NCBI RefSeq assembly: GCF_000005505.3
Contig: NC_016133.3
Location: forward strand, 40,513,237 to 40,577,236
Direction of reading: 5' to 3'
Length of the DNA: 64,000 bases
Source: Brachypodium distachyon
Taxonomy: Eukaryota > Streptophyta > Magnoliopsida > Poales > Poaceae
In this document: positions 1-10,781 of the stretch, in pieces
Numbering within the stretch: the first letter of the stretch is position 1
Layout: the number at the start of each line of letters is the position of its first letter
Program-made: the position numbers and the translations under genes
The notes under the pieces: generated by a model
Seen by the model: only the letters and a program-made list of their open reading frames with translations
What the model was told of the DNA's origin: nothing
The model's database searches: none

Positions 1-54
1 AAGCTACTCTAGCCACGGATTGACATGGGGTTTAATAGAATAAGGGATCAATAC

Positions 55-1303
55 CTTGACTAAATTCCTCAGAAGAAGACAATGATTGAGATGACTGAAC
101 TGAACTGTACAACAGATGGCGAACCCCGGTAGACCAGACAGCTGAATGGCCACCATTCACTGACCTGCCACCACGGCCATTGCTGCTATCCTCGCCAGAT
201 GCTCCTCCTATATCAATTCCAGTGTGGCTACTGCCCCCACAAACATGCTCTGGTAACAAGACCCCAGACAAGAAAGGTGTGTTAATCGCTTGACTTCCAA
301 CTCCCACGCTGTCAAGTAATGAAGCCGATGATGAAACAGACGAGTACGGTGCACCAAATCTTCCAGGAGGTCCAAGTGGTCCACTTTTGGACTTTGGTCG
401 TCGAGGTTGTAGCATTGAAGTCCTCCCAGGTACATCGCTGGGATTCGGACTGAAGATCCACCTCTCAGCGTCTTCCCATTTCGAGGGCAATACTCTCCCA
501 TTGTTGTAAGGCAATGCGATACTGCTACCCGGATGCCTTCTGTGACCGTCTGAAGGCAGGGGCACTCTCTCAGAACTCCACCCCTGCTGGTACCCAACAA
601 CCGTCGTGCCACGCCGGCTGTAGCCTGGTGTCCCTGGGCTAGTTAACACCCCTGATCTATTCTGTGGTGACACACCCAATCCCTTGTTCATCACCCCCAC
701 ACCACTGACAAAGAAACCCGGGGAATGCGTCGAGGATCTGTCAACACCCGGACAGCCAAAATCAAGCGACACTGGGCGCTGCTTCCGGTCCTTTCTACCT
801 TGGAAAAGAACAGCCCCCAATGGATGCCGCTGGGCTTGGCATTCTATCAAACAGGATGCGAGCATAACAGAAATTAATACTCATGTACAACATGGACAAT
901 CGATCAGCAACGCAAGTTAAAGAATGTTACTACCTCCAGTAGAACGGAGGACTGGATTCTTGTTCAGCCCGGGGCGCTGTATCCACCTCTCTCCCTTCGC
1001 CCCTCCAAGTGCCCCGTCGTTGTGGTCGTCCTCACCTGACCCTGTAGAAGCTGGTGAACCTACAGAAGATGAAAGTGCTCCAACTTTAAAAGCTGTAAAG
1101 TTATGCAAGCTGCCCAAACTGAGCATCCACCAAGCAACAGTGCTACAGGCTACAGCAGTAAGAAGACAAACAGTGAGCTGTGCGTGTCCACACTCCACAC
1201 TGCGCTCACCGTCGGAAGAGGAGGAGGTGGTGGGCAGCCCACGAGGCTCCAGATCTGTGCCCGGTCCACCACCCAATCGCACGAAGCTTGGCAAAGCCTG
1301 CAC
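55..1303 (-). CDS. Remorin-family protein, N-terminal part (partial at left window edge)
   Basis: Three exons can be joined in frame on the minus strand: from about 1303 down to 1210, 1092-934, and 843-55. The introns are 1209-1093 (117 bp) and 933-844 (90 bp), both GT..AG; a further donor follows base 55, so the gene continues out of the window. The product is Ser/Pro/Gly-rich and contains a PSKWEDAERWIFSP stretch, the signature seen in the disordered N-terminal regions of plant remorins that carry the coiled-coil Remorin_C domain near the C-terminus. Remorins are plasma-membrane nanodomain scaffold proteins (family knowledge). The Remorin_C domain itself lies outside the window, so the assignment rests on the N-terminal motif. 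The true start codon is not resolved: no in-frame ATG precedes the first exon and an upstream exon is likely. Confidence 0.5.
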
Positions 1304-4300
1304 TAACCACTGTGCTGGATAAGCAAAACAAACAACACTCGTCTGTGAAGTTGCAAGTAAGCAATATCAAAAACCCACTGCGAAAAGAATCGAATCCCAC
1401 GGCAGCAGAAAATGCCACCGTTTCATCATCGACAAAGTACACTCCACTTTTCGTGCTAGATTCTCCGGCAAAGCCATGAAAAGGCACCATCATTGCTTCC
1501 CTCGTCGTCTCCATTGGTTCGTTAGCGACAGTGATAGTTTAGCTATCATCTTACAAATTTATCCGAGTACAACCCCATCTGTCCGGAGCCAGCAGAATTG
1601 GATCAAGTCGCCTTCATATAAGGCAGTCGTCTACAAAGAGCAGATGTGACATGGGGCATGGAAACTACTAAAATCTCCCTAAAATTTGTTATTCCTCTCT
1701 TAGTCCCTTCACAGAAGGGACACATTTGGTCGCCCGATCACCAAATTCCACCTAAGTTCTAACGAAGAAGCTTCAAAGGACGCGACTCCGATAGGATTCG
1801 GGCACTACGTTTGCCGACTGCATCGGCACTATTAACGCAAAGTCGAAACGAGTCAAGGCAATGCGGGAATGGGGAATCCGAATCACTGACCGGATCACCG
1901 CGAGACGTCGAGCATCCACCACCTCCCTCCTCCGCCACATCCGCCCCTCTCCTCATCACCACCCCCTCGCCGCCGCCGCCGCCGCCAACGCCGCCGCGGG
2001 ACGCTAGCCCGGCCTCCTCGTCGCCACCAACCCTCATCAATACGAAGCAGCCAGCAGTCGCTGGTGCCAGCGGAAAAACGGCACGGCGCGGCAGGGAGGA
2101 GGAGGGAGAGTACTGGAGAGGTCGACAATAAGCGCGCTCGAGCGAGCGGCGGGGGTATTAAAGAATGGCGGGTGCGGTGCGTGCGGGGGATGGCGCGGAG
2201 CGCGTGCGTGGGGTGGCGTTTAATGCGGGCGGGGGACGAGGACGAGGGGAGGGAGGTGGCGGAAATGAATCGCGCGCGGTGGTGGTCACCACGCCACAGC
2301 ACACGCAGGGCAGGGCTGGCTGCTTCGTACGGGCATCTCGAGGAGGAAGAAGCGGCTGTGAAACTGAAACGTGGGCTGGTTTTACTGCGGCCGCTGAAAC
2401 TTTGCGCACGCTGACAGCGCCTCCGGTCATTGTGCCGCCCGTTCCGTGCGTTTTTTTTTTCTAGCGTGCAGGTTGCTCCTCCGGCCTGTGGAAAGCCGGA
2501 GCATCTCTTATTCGACCAATTATTACTCGTGCGGTGGAAACTTGCTTTCGTACTACGTGAGGGACGGACGGGACCAGCACAGCATTGAGGGTTTGAAGCC
2601 GAGGCGGCAGCTAACCTGAAGCAGGACGGTCCGGAATCCCGAGCCCGGCCAGTTGGCTCTGCTCACCTGCCAGTAGCTATCCCGTCCATCCAATCCAACT
2701 ACCAAACCAGCCGATCGAGCCATGACGTACTCCTTCAGCTGACAAACCGGGCTTTGTTATAGTTTTCTCGGGAGACAGGTGCCGGCGCGGGCAAGGATCT
2801 CGGTCGAGTTGACACGGCGATTCCCCCGAGGCCGCCACGCACATGGCGGCCAGGCCACCCGCTGCGTGCACTGGATCGACTGGCTGTTGCGTGGCAATGC
2901 GTCAAGGGCTCAAGGTGCGGCGGCGGAAAGCCCGTGCCTTGCAGTCCTTCTCTGGCTCCAACCACACGAGCCACGGCACGGTTGGTTCACGCCCTCGCGC
3001 CCTGGTGGTGCCGTGGTGTGCCTGCCGGCCGGTCGGGCCGCCCTGTGGTGTCAGTTATGGGCTCCAAGGCATTAGTGCATTACACAGAAGATAGGTGATC
3101 AGATGGACGCAGATGTGTCTGCCGGCCGGCCAGGAGTCCCGACGAGCATGCATGCCGACGGCCGAGACGGATGGCATACCGCTGGATACATTACCCAGCC
3201 CAGCTCAGAATTATCGCAACGACAAAAAAAAAACAGTACTAGCTGAACAATGATATTCCAGTACTGAACGTGAGCAAAAGGAGGGTGACCAAAGTGGCAA
3301 AACTTAACTGAGGGCCGGACGTCTGTCTAGACCACGATGCGCGTGGGGACCGGTAAAATACACCCATGTGGGCGACCGAGTACGCAACGAAAGACGAAGC
3401 CAAAAAAATACACCACGCTACGGCGTTGACGACCTGTCAGGGATAAGGACGCATGGCATGGCCATCCTCTCTACTCTGCTCAGCTCGATCGATCTTTTGC
3501 CATGCTCTTTGCATCCATGCCTACCTACTCCACTGTTGCGCCAAGGTGCAGCCACAAACAATAACTGCGAGTAACACTAATACAGTAGCATAACTCGTGC
3601 AGTACTTAAGATGGTTTTGATGAGGTTCGTTTCACTACAACATGTGCTCAGTATGTGCGGTTTGCAAGTTAATCTCCTACCTAGTCTGGGCTCCATCCAG
3701 CAGAAATTTATACACACTTTCATGCATAAGCGTTGCAGTTGCAGTTTCTATTGTTGAAAACGCAACTGCGTGTAGTATAAACTCGCACATACGAACGGAC
3801 ATGCAGCTGGAAGCTCGTACGAGCCGAAATCCATGGACAGGTTCAGAGAAACGATGTAGTCCTGCAAGTATGTGTCAGAACTCTTATCACGAGGGAGCAA
3901 AGCTGCAAAAGCCAAAAGGTCTCGTATGATCGCATCGCTAGCTTTCTGCAGAGCAATCATTTGAAGCTTTTGACATGAGACATGCATGGCTCCGTATCAC
4001 CAAACTGACATAAAACTGCTAGCTTTTGACTGATATTGTTGACCTTACCAAATCCAAGACATAATTTGAGTCAAGGTAAAGAACCAGATGTGCAGTAACG
4101 CTGCAACCTGCAGGGGGTGATGCAGATCTAAGTTTTTGTTTTTTGAGTGTGTGTGTGTTTTTTGAGAGGCGCAGATCTGAGTGTTGCGAAGCATAAAATG
4201 GAAAATCACTGAATCAATGTGACCATGGGTTCGACGGCCCAGTTCGGCCCATTGCCTCACTTGAAGGAACCTTTTTTTGGCACCAATAGAGTAATTGTGC

Positions 4301-4620
4301 GGCCGGAAAACTTGAGCCTCTTTGTCCAAAGGATTTTTACACAAAAATACTGAGGATTGTAGTCTTTAAGAATTTTTTTGCCTCTTTTGATGATTTCTAG
4401 AATTAAACTCATTTTTTCTAAAAGATTACTTGCACTATTATTAACACAAATTTTTCAGCCGTAATATACATCTTTATGACATCTTATAAAAAGTAACGGA
4501 GGGGACACTATATTGCGCTTTGCTTCTAGCTTGCACCAACACACACAAATCTAATATCTAATTAAAGTAACAGAAATTTTATGGTCCAGATTTTACAAAA
4601 GTTTTTGTACGATCTAGATT
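1304..4620. other. Upstream region of the remorin-like gene and intergenic DNA
   Basis: No convincing gene. The part from about 1850 to 2460 is GC-rich with a CCG microsatellite near 1970-1990 and looks like the 5' UTR/promoter CpG island of the minus-strand remorin-like gene. The ORFs there are products of base composition. Beyond about 2700 the sequence is ordinary AT-richer intergenic DNA. A stretch at about 4548-4640 is similar to one at about 34739-34850, so it is a dispersed repeat of unknown class. Confidence 0.4.
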
Positions 4621-5226
4621 TATTATCAATCTGATCCAATCGCCAAACCGGAATAGAAACCGATTCGAAATCTATTACACCCTCCTTTCCGTCTTTCGCA
4701 GTTAAGACAGGAACCAAAGAGGAAAACCCACGCCCCTACATCCAACCGCGTGCAGCGCGACCTCCCTCCTCCCTCCGGTCGTTGCACGCAGCACGTGGCA
4801 GCGTCTGACAGACTGCGGCGCACATTGCACTTGCACCGAGGTTCCACCAACGGCTCCATCTTCATGCCCGGAGAGCCCTCGCACATATAAGCAAGGAAGG
4901 GGGCTTTCTCTTACTCATCTGGTGGAAGGTTAAGGTTGAATAGAAGAAGCATCGTACGCAAACTTGGAAACGGGAGGCAAGAAAGGAAAGGATGCAGAAG
5001 AGGAAAGAGGAGCCGGATTTGTAGGCAAAAAAAATTGATACAAATTTTGTTCGACGGATAAAAAATTGCGGATCTGAAAATATGGCGGGATCTATCCATC
5101 GTTGCGCAGGATACTACATTCGTCCAACAATAGTGAGTGTATTAGTTTTCGTTTGACCGAAAATTTGATCAAGATGACTTGCTTATGGTTATGATTTTGT
5201 TGGCGGAGGTAGTAGCTGATATATAG

Positions 5227-5373
5227 TCCCTGTTTGGTTAGCCTTCCCTAACGTTTAACTTTTTGGTTTCTAAGTTACAAAAGCAACTAACAATATCAAG
5301 ACAAAAGTCAGAAGCCAAAAGTCAAAAGCCACGTTTAATCCTAACCTAATAGGGCTGAAAGCTTAATGGCCGA
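5227..5373. mobile_element. Foldback MITE-like element
   Basis: The left end begins CCCTGTTTGGTTAG and the right end, read on the other strand, gives a related CCCTATTAGGTTAG. Internal AACTTTTTGG and CCAAAAGTC stretches are also inverted relative to each other, so the whole unit folds back. There is no coding capacity. No target-site duplication was clear, so the boundaries are approximate. Confidence 0.45.
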
Positions 5374-5456
5374 GAAAGGCCAAACGATCAGCCCACAAAA
5401 GTCTCTAATAGAGATGAATACGCTAATCTAAGTCCACCGTCTTTTTGTTCAAATTG

Positions 5457-5541
5457 ATCTCCCGCAGTGATAGGCCAGCCTTGGTTATGATGAATTAGGA
5501 AAACAACCCTCTATCTCCCGCAGTGATAGGCCAGCCTTGAT
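5457..5541. repeat. Short direct repeat, two copies
   Basis: A unit of about 27 bp beginning ATCTCCCGCAGTGATAGG occurs at about 5458 and again at about 5514, separated by about 29 bp that are not repeated. Nothing else in the neighbourhood suggests a function. Confidence 0.6.
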
Positions 5542-6360
5542 AATTTGTCCTATATTTGAGACATTGAGACTCGAGCGAAAAAGGCAAGCCCGAACCAACT
5601 ACTCTAACCACGGCTCATTTGTGATTATAGCAAATGGGTTGATGCTGAAAAATGATAGATTTTGAAAAAAGAAATAGAAAAGAAAACAACTTGGCATAGA
5701 TGGTATGTGTATTGGATGAAAATACACGGTTACCATCCACATTCAACTAACATACATCCACCGATGCATCATCGCCGAATTCATGACCGCACCAACATTC
5801 GGCAACGGTACCAGCATCCTCACAAAGAAAATGCCAGCTGGAATCCAATCTTGAAAGCCGCACCCAAATCCACGACCACAACCACAAACTAGACATTTGT
5901 AATGGAAGATCTCTTGCGACCAGCCGCCAGAAGCAACCACAACACCAGAAACAACATGACAAAATAACAGAGGTTTTGTGTCAAACGAATATGTCGAAAA
6001 AGTCATTTAGACCCATGGATGATGGACCTAATAGATAAAAATTGGGCTGGATAAAAACCAATGCTTACGACATTATCCATACAGATAATAATTATGGATA
6101 GAAAATCTAATATCTATAATCGATGACTAAAATGAAACTTCTCTAATATAATATTTTGGCCATAGAAACTGAAATGCAACAAAAACACATATTTTACCTG
6201 TAGAAGCTCAACAATTTTGTGTTGCACACGTGTGCTATCCATGATTGGCATGGAGACTGTGTGTCTGTGCATGTTGAATAAATGAACGGCAAACCTTCTG
6301 TCAGATAAAGGTTCTCCTTTTATCAATAAACAGGTTGTTTAGCAAAAACAAAAATATAAA

Positions 6361-6440
6361 TACTCCATCCATTTCTAAATATAAGATGTTCTATCTTTAT
6401 TCTAAATCAAACTTCTTAAAGTTTATTAAAAAAAACCAGC
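6361..6440. mobile_element. Truncated Stowaway-like MITE end
   Basis: A single terminus reading ACTCCATCCATTTCTAAATA is followed by the TCAAACTTCTTAAAGTTT block shared with the elements near 20.3 kb and 29.2 kb. No matching right end is seen, so this is a fragment. Confidence 0.5.
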
Positions 6441-6897
6441 ATTTGTAACTCTGTAACATGAAGTTTCGTTTTTTAATGCAAATTTCCCTTGCTTATATAG
6501 TACATCATCAATTCATTCATCACCAAGTCCATAATAATGAATATAAAGGTGACCCGTTAGTGGATGAACAACACCGAACAGCCGGCAGCGGTGACTTTCA
6601 CATGTGGCTCTCCAAATCAGTGGTGCAAATGTCACCATTGATGTTAAGTTGCTACAAGATTTCCCACCTGTCGAGGGGTATAAGGGGCAGCCAGTGAGAG
6701 TGTGTATTTTGTAGTAGTGATAATTGACAGCTTGGGGGTACAAGGAAGGGAAAAAAGCAAATTCCATCTCTTGCCTTACGAGTTACGAGTGTGTTTGATA
6801 GTGTTTCATGGGGATGCTTGTATATTGGGACATATGACATGCTAGTCAGCGAAATTAACGTGACAGAAATAGGAAGAACCAACTATACAACGAGCTA

Positions 6898-8158
6898 CAA
6901 CTTACACAGAAGCTGGTGCAAGCACGCGCGGAGGAATAGGCGTGTCCGTGGGCGCACCAGTCCGTGTATTGTGTGCCCGAGTACCTCCGTGACGGCAACG
7001 AGCACGCCTATTCTCCTCAGGTGGTATCCACCGGCCCTCTCGACCTGTTGCCTGAGATGGACCCGCACAAGTGGCGTGCCCTACACACAACATGCTCGTT
7101 CGCACAGGCAAGGACTGCAATGACTATTTCGACATGCTTCGGCCCATGGAGGAGCAGGCCTGCGCTTGCTATGACGAGCAGATCACCTCGATGGCTTCTG
7201 ATGAATTCGTCATGTACCTGATGCTCGATGGAACTTTCATGTTGGAGCTTTTTCGCGACGCGCTGGAGGGGTTCGAGCATGAGCTGGGCTACTGACGGTA
7301 TGACCCGGTATTCGCAATGCGAAGCACGATGCTCACTGTGGGGAGTAACTTGATCCTCCTGGAGAACCAGATTCCACTATTTGTGCTGCACTGCCTGCTC
7401 GAGACCTAGGAGGGCCACGCACTGCACATGGGCGCCGTGGCCGCCCTCGTTGTGCACTTCTTTGAGCCACTCATGTTGATCGACATGCCACTTCACCCCC
7501 GGGACTCCGTCAGGCTCGAGAGAACAGCATCATGTCCATCAAGCAGAACATGAAGCTCCATTGTCTTACGTGTTCCAGTGCAGCCTCTTCCATGCCGAGA
7601 TGGAGCCGCCCCCGAGGAGAGACCACGGTTCAAGGAGTGGCCCGACCCGTGGCGGTACTAGTTTGTTCACTGCGCGTCGGAGCTCCGGGAGGCCGGCATC
7701 CTGTGCCAGCGAAGCAACGGAGACAAGTTTTGGGACATAAGCTTCGAGAAGGGCGTGCTGCACATCCGCGGATCCACATCAATGCCTGGACAAAAAGGTT
7801 ATTTCTTAACCTGATTGCCTTTGAGCAATGCCACACGGACATCGCCACTCCATCCAGGAACGACATTAACTCCTATGCTATTTTCATGGATAACCTAATA
7901 AATTCTGATGAAGTTATCAGTATTTGCACGACATTGGCATAATTGACCACAAGCTCGGCAGCGACGGGGCCTGCCTCAAGGCCGTCTTCAAACTCAATGA
8001 CAGTTACCTCTCCGAGGTGTCGGACGAGGTAGACAAGTACTATGACCACAGGTGGAGCAGGGGTGATCATATCGCTCATCGCTGCCTTCGCCCTCATGTC
8101 CTAATAACTATCACGCAGACTTTCTAGTGTCTACAGCTACTTCAACCCGCCAATGTAG
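6898..8158 (+). pseudogene. DUF247 (UPF0481-type) pseudogene
   Basis: Pieces in all three plus frames line up in order with a plant DUF247 protein. A CVPEYLRDGN..YSPQVVSTGP segment near 6965 matches the family's N-terminal VPE..R block. DKDC-like and Y-rich segments near 7085-7295 follow, then SYAIFMDNLINS near 7868, HDIGIIDHKLGSDG near 7925, and a C-terminal hydrophobic segment ending SVYSYFNPPM at 8158, typical of the terminal membrane anchor. The copy is broken by several frame changes and by an in-frame TAG at 7407-7409. DUF247 proteins are plant proteins of mostly unknown biochemical role; members are linked to the S and Z self-incompatibility loci in grasses, but the family is large and nothing here ties this relic to those loci. 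Confidence 0.75.
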
Positions 8159-8301
8159 CTTACACGAGGGGCACGCGGGGGGGTGGGGGGGCCGATCTGC
8201 TAGGTGCTTAATACTGATTAGCCATGTGATTAAGAAACAAGTTGGGCTTAATTTCGGCCCCCCTTAAGCCCACTAGCTAGTAGACCAGTAGCTACCGATG
8301 A

Positions 8302-8893
8302 CCAGGGATGGAGCCAAGGGGGGACACGGGGGGCTTTGCCCCCCCCCCCAGGTGGTTAATACTGATTGGACCCTCCTAACCCATCTGGACTGCTAAAGCC
8401 GAGTTCTTAGATCAATGCGCCCGCTGCAACTTCTTCGAGGGTGGAACTCGATGCCGCCCCACACTGGCGAGCGCAGACGCAGTCAAGCGACACCCCCAAA
8501 TCCCCAATTCTGCTAAAGATCGAAAACAAAATCGAAAGGTGGCAAACAAAGCTACTGCCGGAGGTTTATCAAGCAGGATGCAGTAAGTTAATCCACTTCG
8601 ACTTCATCTTCTATATTTATCTATTTGTGTTTGTCCAAAGAATTTGCCGGACTGTGTTCAGAATTCAGATTAAAAATGTATTCCTTCTTTCGGTCGCTGT
8701 GGTCATAGAGCCAACTTCAAATTAGTAGAAATGCAATATGCATTTATATTTTGACTACTTAGACATGAATCTCTTTTCTATGATATGCTAGTTATATTGG
8801 ACATCAAGACTATGTCTTCTATATATGGACTTAGTCTTTGCGGCTTTGTTTTTTCTCGCCCCCCTCATGCCGAATTTCTGACTCCGTCCCTTC
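8302..8893. mobile_element. hAT-like non-autonomous remnant
   Basis: The left end reads AGGGATGGAGCCAAGG and the right end, on the opposite strand, reads AGGGACGGAGTCAGAA, giving imperfect terminal inverted repeats about 590 bp apart. GGGA.GGAG.CA ends are common in plant hAT elements. No clean 8-bp target duplication was found and there is no transposase ORF, so the class is tentative. Confidence 0.4.
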
Positions 8894-8984
8894 ACACGAT
8901 GTTAATAGAAAAAAAACTCTATTGCAAAAACATTAGTGAACGTGTATCTAGAGAAAGTTGCGACAGTTAACATGGTACGAGGGA

Positions 8985-9150
8985 ATATATATTTGCTAGG
9001 TAAAAATATATAACAAAATCAATATTTCAAAAATCATCGAATAATTCCAAATAAAATACATCTAAATTGCATACAAAATGAATTTATTGAAAAATAAAAT
9101 AAAAAAAATCATTAATAAAAGTCTAGCTGTGCAATCTGCTAGTTATTGAT
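8985..9150 (+). mobile_element. Helitron 3' terminal region (degraded)
   Basis: The AT-rich stretch ending TCTAGCTGTGCAATCTGCTAGTT matches, over about 150 bp, the sequence that precedes the Helitron end near 36.16 kb, including a shared TAAATTGCATACA.AAT block. The usual GC hairpin has been shortened, leaving CTAG followed by T. Only the 3' part is recognisable; no 5' TC end was identified. Confidence 0.5.
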
Positions 9151-9424
9151 GAAAATGCTAACACGTGCGTGTTATTTCTGGATTTTCTGATAAGATAATC
9201 CCTTTATTTCTAAATATGCTAATAGGCGCATTTTTAGGAACATTGGCCTTTCTGCAGGTTGCCCGGCTGATCCATGAGGAGATCCTTCTTAGCGGTCTCG
9301 CCATCTCCATTTACCCTGGAGATGTTGGAGGTGGCCCCCCGTGGGTAGGTTGTAATTATGAACTCTTCTTCCTAATCAAATGGCAACCGATTGACTTTTC
9401 TTTTAAAAAAAACCTTTTATAATC

Positions 9425-9610
9425 TGGGGTTGTCTTAAGTCAAACCTTGTCAAATTTGACTTGTAGGAAAATCAATAAACACATGCAACACCAAACTAGT
9501 ATCATTAGGACTCATGTTGCATTGATTTCGTATTACACATGTTGGTATTTTTTATCTATATAAAAACAGTCGAAGTTGACGAAGTTTAACTTAAAACAAC
9601 CCCAAATGCA
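9425..9610. mobile_element. MITE with TCAAAC-type terminal inverted repeats
   Basis: The left end GGGTTGTCTTAAGTCAAAC and the right end (opposite strand GGGGTTGTTTTAAGTTAAAC) form a nearly perfect inverted repeat about 180 bp apart. It is non-coding and lies in the 3' flank of the NKAP-like gene. Confidence 0.6.
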
Positions 9611-9842
9611 CGTACATCTACGACTTAGCGAGTATGAGACACAAACCAACGCATGGGTGACATGATAAACGCAGAATTTACAGACCATCGACCCACCAAA
9701 CTTAAGTAGGAACATAAAGGCATGTCAACATTTTTGTGCAAAATGCGCTGAAGAACAAAGCGAAGACAATCAAACAGTTCGTGCTATATCTGACAGCAAG
9801 GGCAGAAAGTTTAAACTGCAACTGGCATCGCGTATCGTGTTC

Positions 9843-10781
9843 CTACTTATCAGCGAACGGATCGTGCTGCTCCGCCGTCTGGGCGAGTTTGCCGAGCGCC
9901 CTGTCGACGAGGCGCCTGAGGTCGTCCCTGACCTTCCTCTCCCGCGCCGCCTTCTGCTCGTAGTTGAAGGTGGCGAGCGCGCGCGCGCTTCTCCTCGGCG
10001 CTGTACACCTGGTTCTCCTTGCGGAGGCGCACGGCGGTGATCCTCGAGTGCCTGCTCTCCCGCTCATCACGTACCCGGCCGCCTCGAACCTCTGGATCTC
10101 CTCCGCGGTCAGGCCCACCTCGCCGCGCCGCGGGATCCTCTTCCCCTGCTGCACGAACTGCGCCATCGCGTCGCCCTCCCCCGGCCGCAGAGCGCCGCCG
10201 TACTTGACGATCTGCGCCTCCGCGCGGGGCTGCGGCATCGGCATCGGCCCTGGCGGCGCCTCTTCGATCATCTCCCTGAACTCGAGCGCCTCCTTCGGTT
10301 CGTCGCTGGTCTTGACATTGCTGCGGGCGCCGCCACTTGGTTTACCCGACCCATGGGAATCTGATCCCCTGCTCTTCTTCCTCCTTGACCTTGAGCCGTT
10401 GCGACTGCTTCTCCTTGATCTTTTCCTCCTCTTTCCGTCTCCTGAACCCACGGAGTCGTAGGAGATCTCGGAGTCGTCATCATCGCTGCCACGCGATCGG
10501 CCGCGATGGCGGCGCCGGCTTTCCTTGCCTCTTCTGCCGCGTCCACGTTCCTTACAGCGGCGCCGGTGCCTGCCGTCGCTCCTCGAACCGTCCGATTCGC
10601 TGGAATCCGACACCCTACGGGCCAGGGACGATCCCTTCAATCCCTGGCCGTCACCTTCGTGATGGCGGCGGTGACGGTCTCGGTCGGGGCTAGGAGATCG
10701 GTGGCGGCGTCGGCCGGCGGTGGCGGCGGCCCTGCAGCCAACGATCGACGAGATTCGTGGCTCCGTCTCCGGGGGCGGCAT
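9843..10781 (-). CDS. NKAP-like (SynMuv C-terminal domain) nuclear protein, internally frameshifted
   Basis: A single 312-codon ORF without introns. Residues 1-150 are Arg/Ser/Asp-rich with RS/RD/SD repeats, as in splicing-associated proteins. Residues about 165-312 match the conserved C-terminal domain of NF-kappa-B-activating protein, including KYGGALRPGEGDAMAQFV and QQGKRIPRRGEVGLTAEEIQ. NKAP proteins are nuclear RNA-binding factors linked to splicing and transcriptional repression (family knowledge). Residues about 242-267 are in the wrong frame: the expected RLRKENQVYSAEEKRAR block is present in another minus frame at about 9975-10032. An extra AG near 10055 and an enlarged CG run at 9978-9989 together restore the frame. 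It could be a processed retrocopy on its way to a pseudogene, a real allele, or a sequence with assembly errors. Confidence 0.7.
   Translation of the reverse strand: MPPPETEPRISSIVGCRAAATAGRRRHRSPSPDRDRHRRHHEGDGQGLKGSSLARRVSDSSESDGSRSDGRHRRRCKERGRGRRGKESRRRHRGRSRGSDDDDSEISYDSVGSGDGKRRKRSRRSSRNGSRSRRKKSRGSDSHGSGKPSGGARSNVKTSDEPKEALEFREMIEEAPPGPMPMPQPRAEAQIVKYGGALRPGEGDAMAQFVQQGKRIPRRGEVGLTAEEIQRFEAAGYVMSGRAGTRGSPPCASARRTRCTAPRRSARALATFNYEQKAARERKVRDDLRRLVDRALGKLAQTAEQHDPFADK

Noticed and set aside
1811..2464. Several overlapping ORFs on both strands in GC-rich DNA
   Set aside because: Pro/Ser/Arg/Gly-rich products of CCG and GGA tracts in a 5' UTR/promoter region; no family signature.
6898..8158. 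Possible self-incompatibility (S or Z) locus
   Set aside because: Only a single broken DUF247 copy is seen; no second DUF247 gene or small secreted stigma-type gene lies nearby, and DUF247 is a large family.
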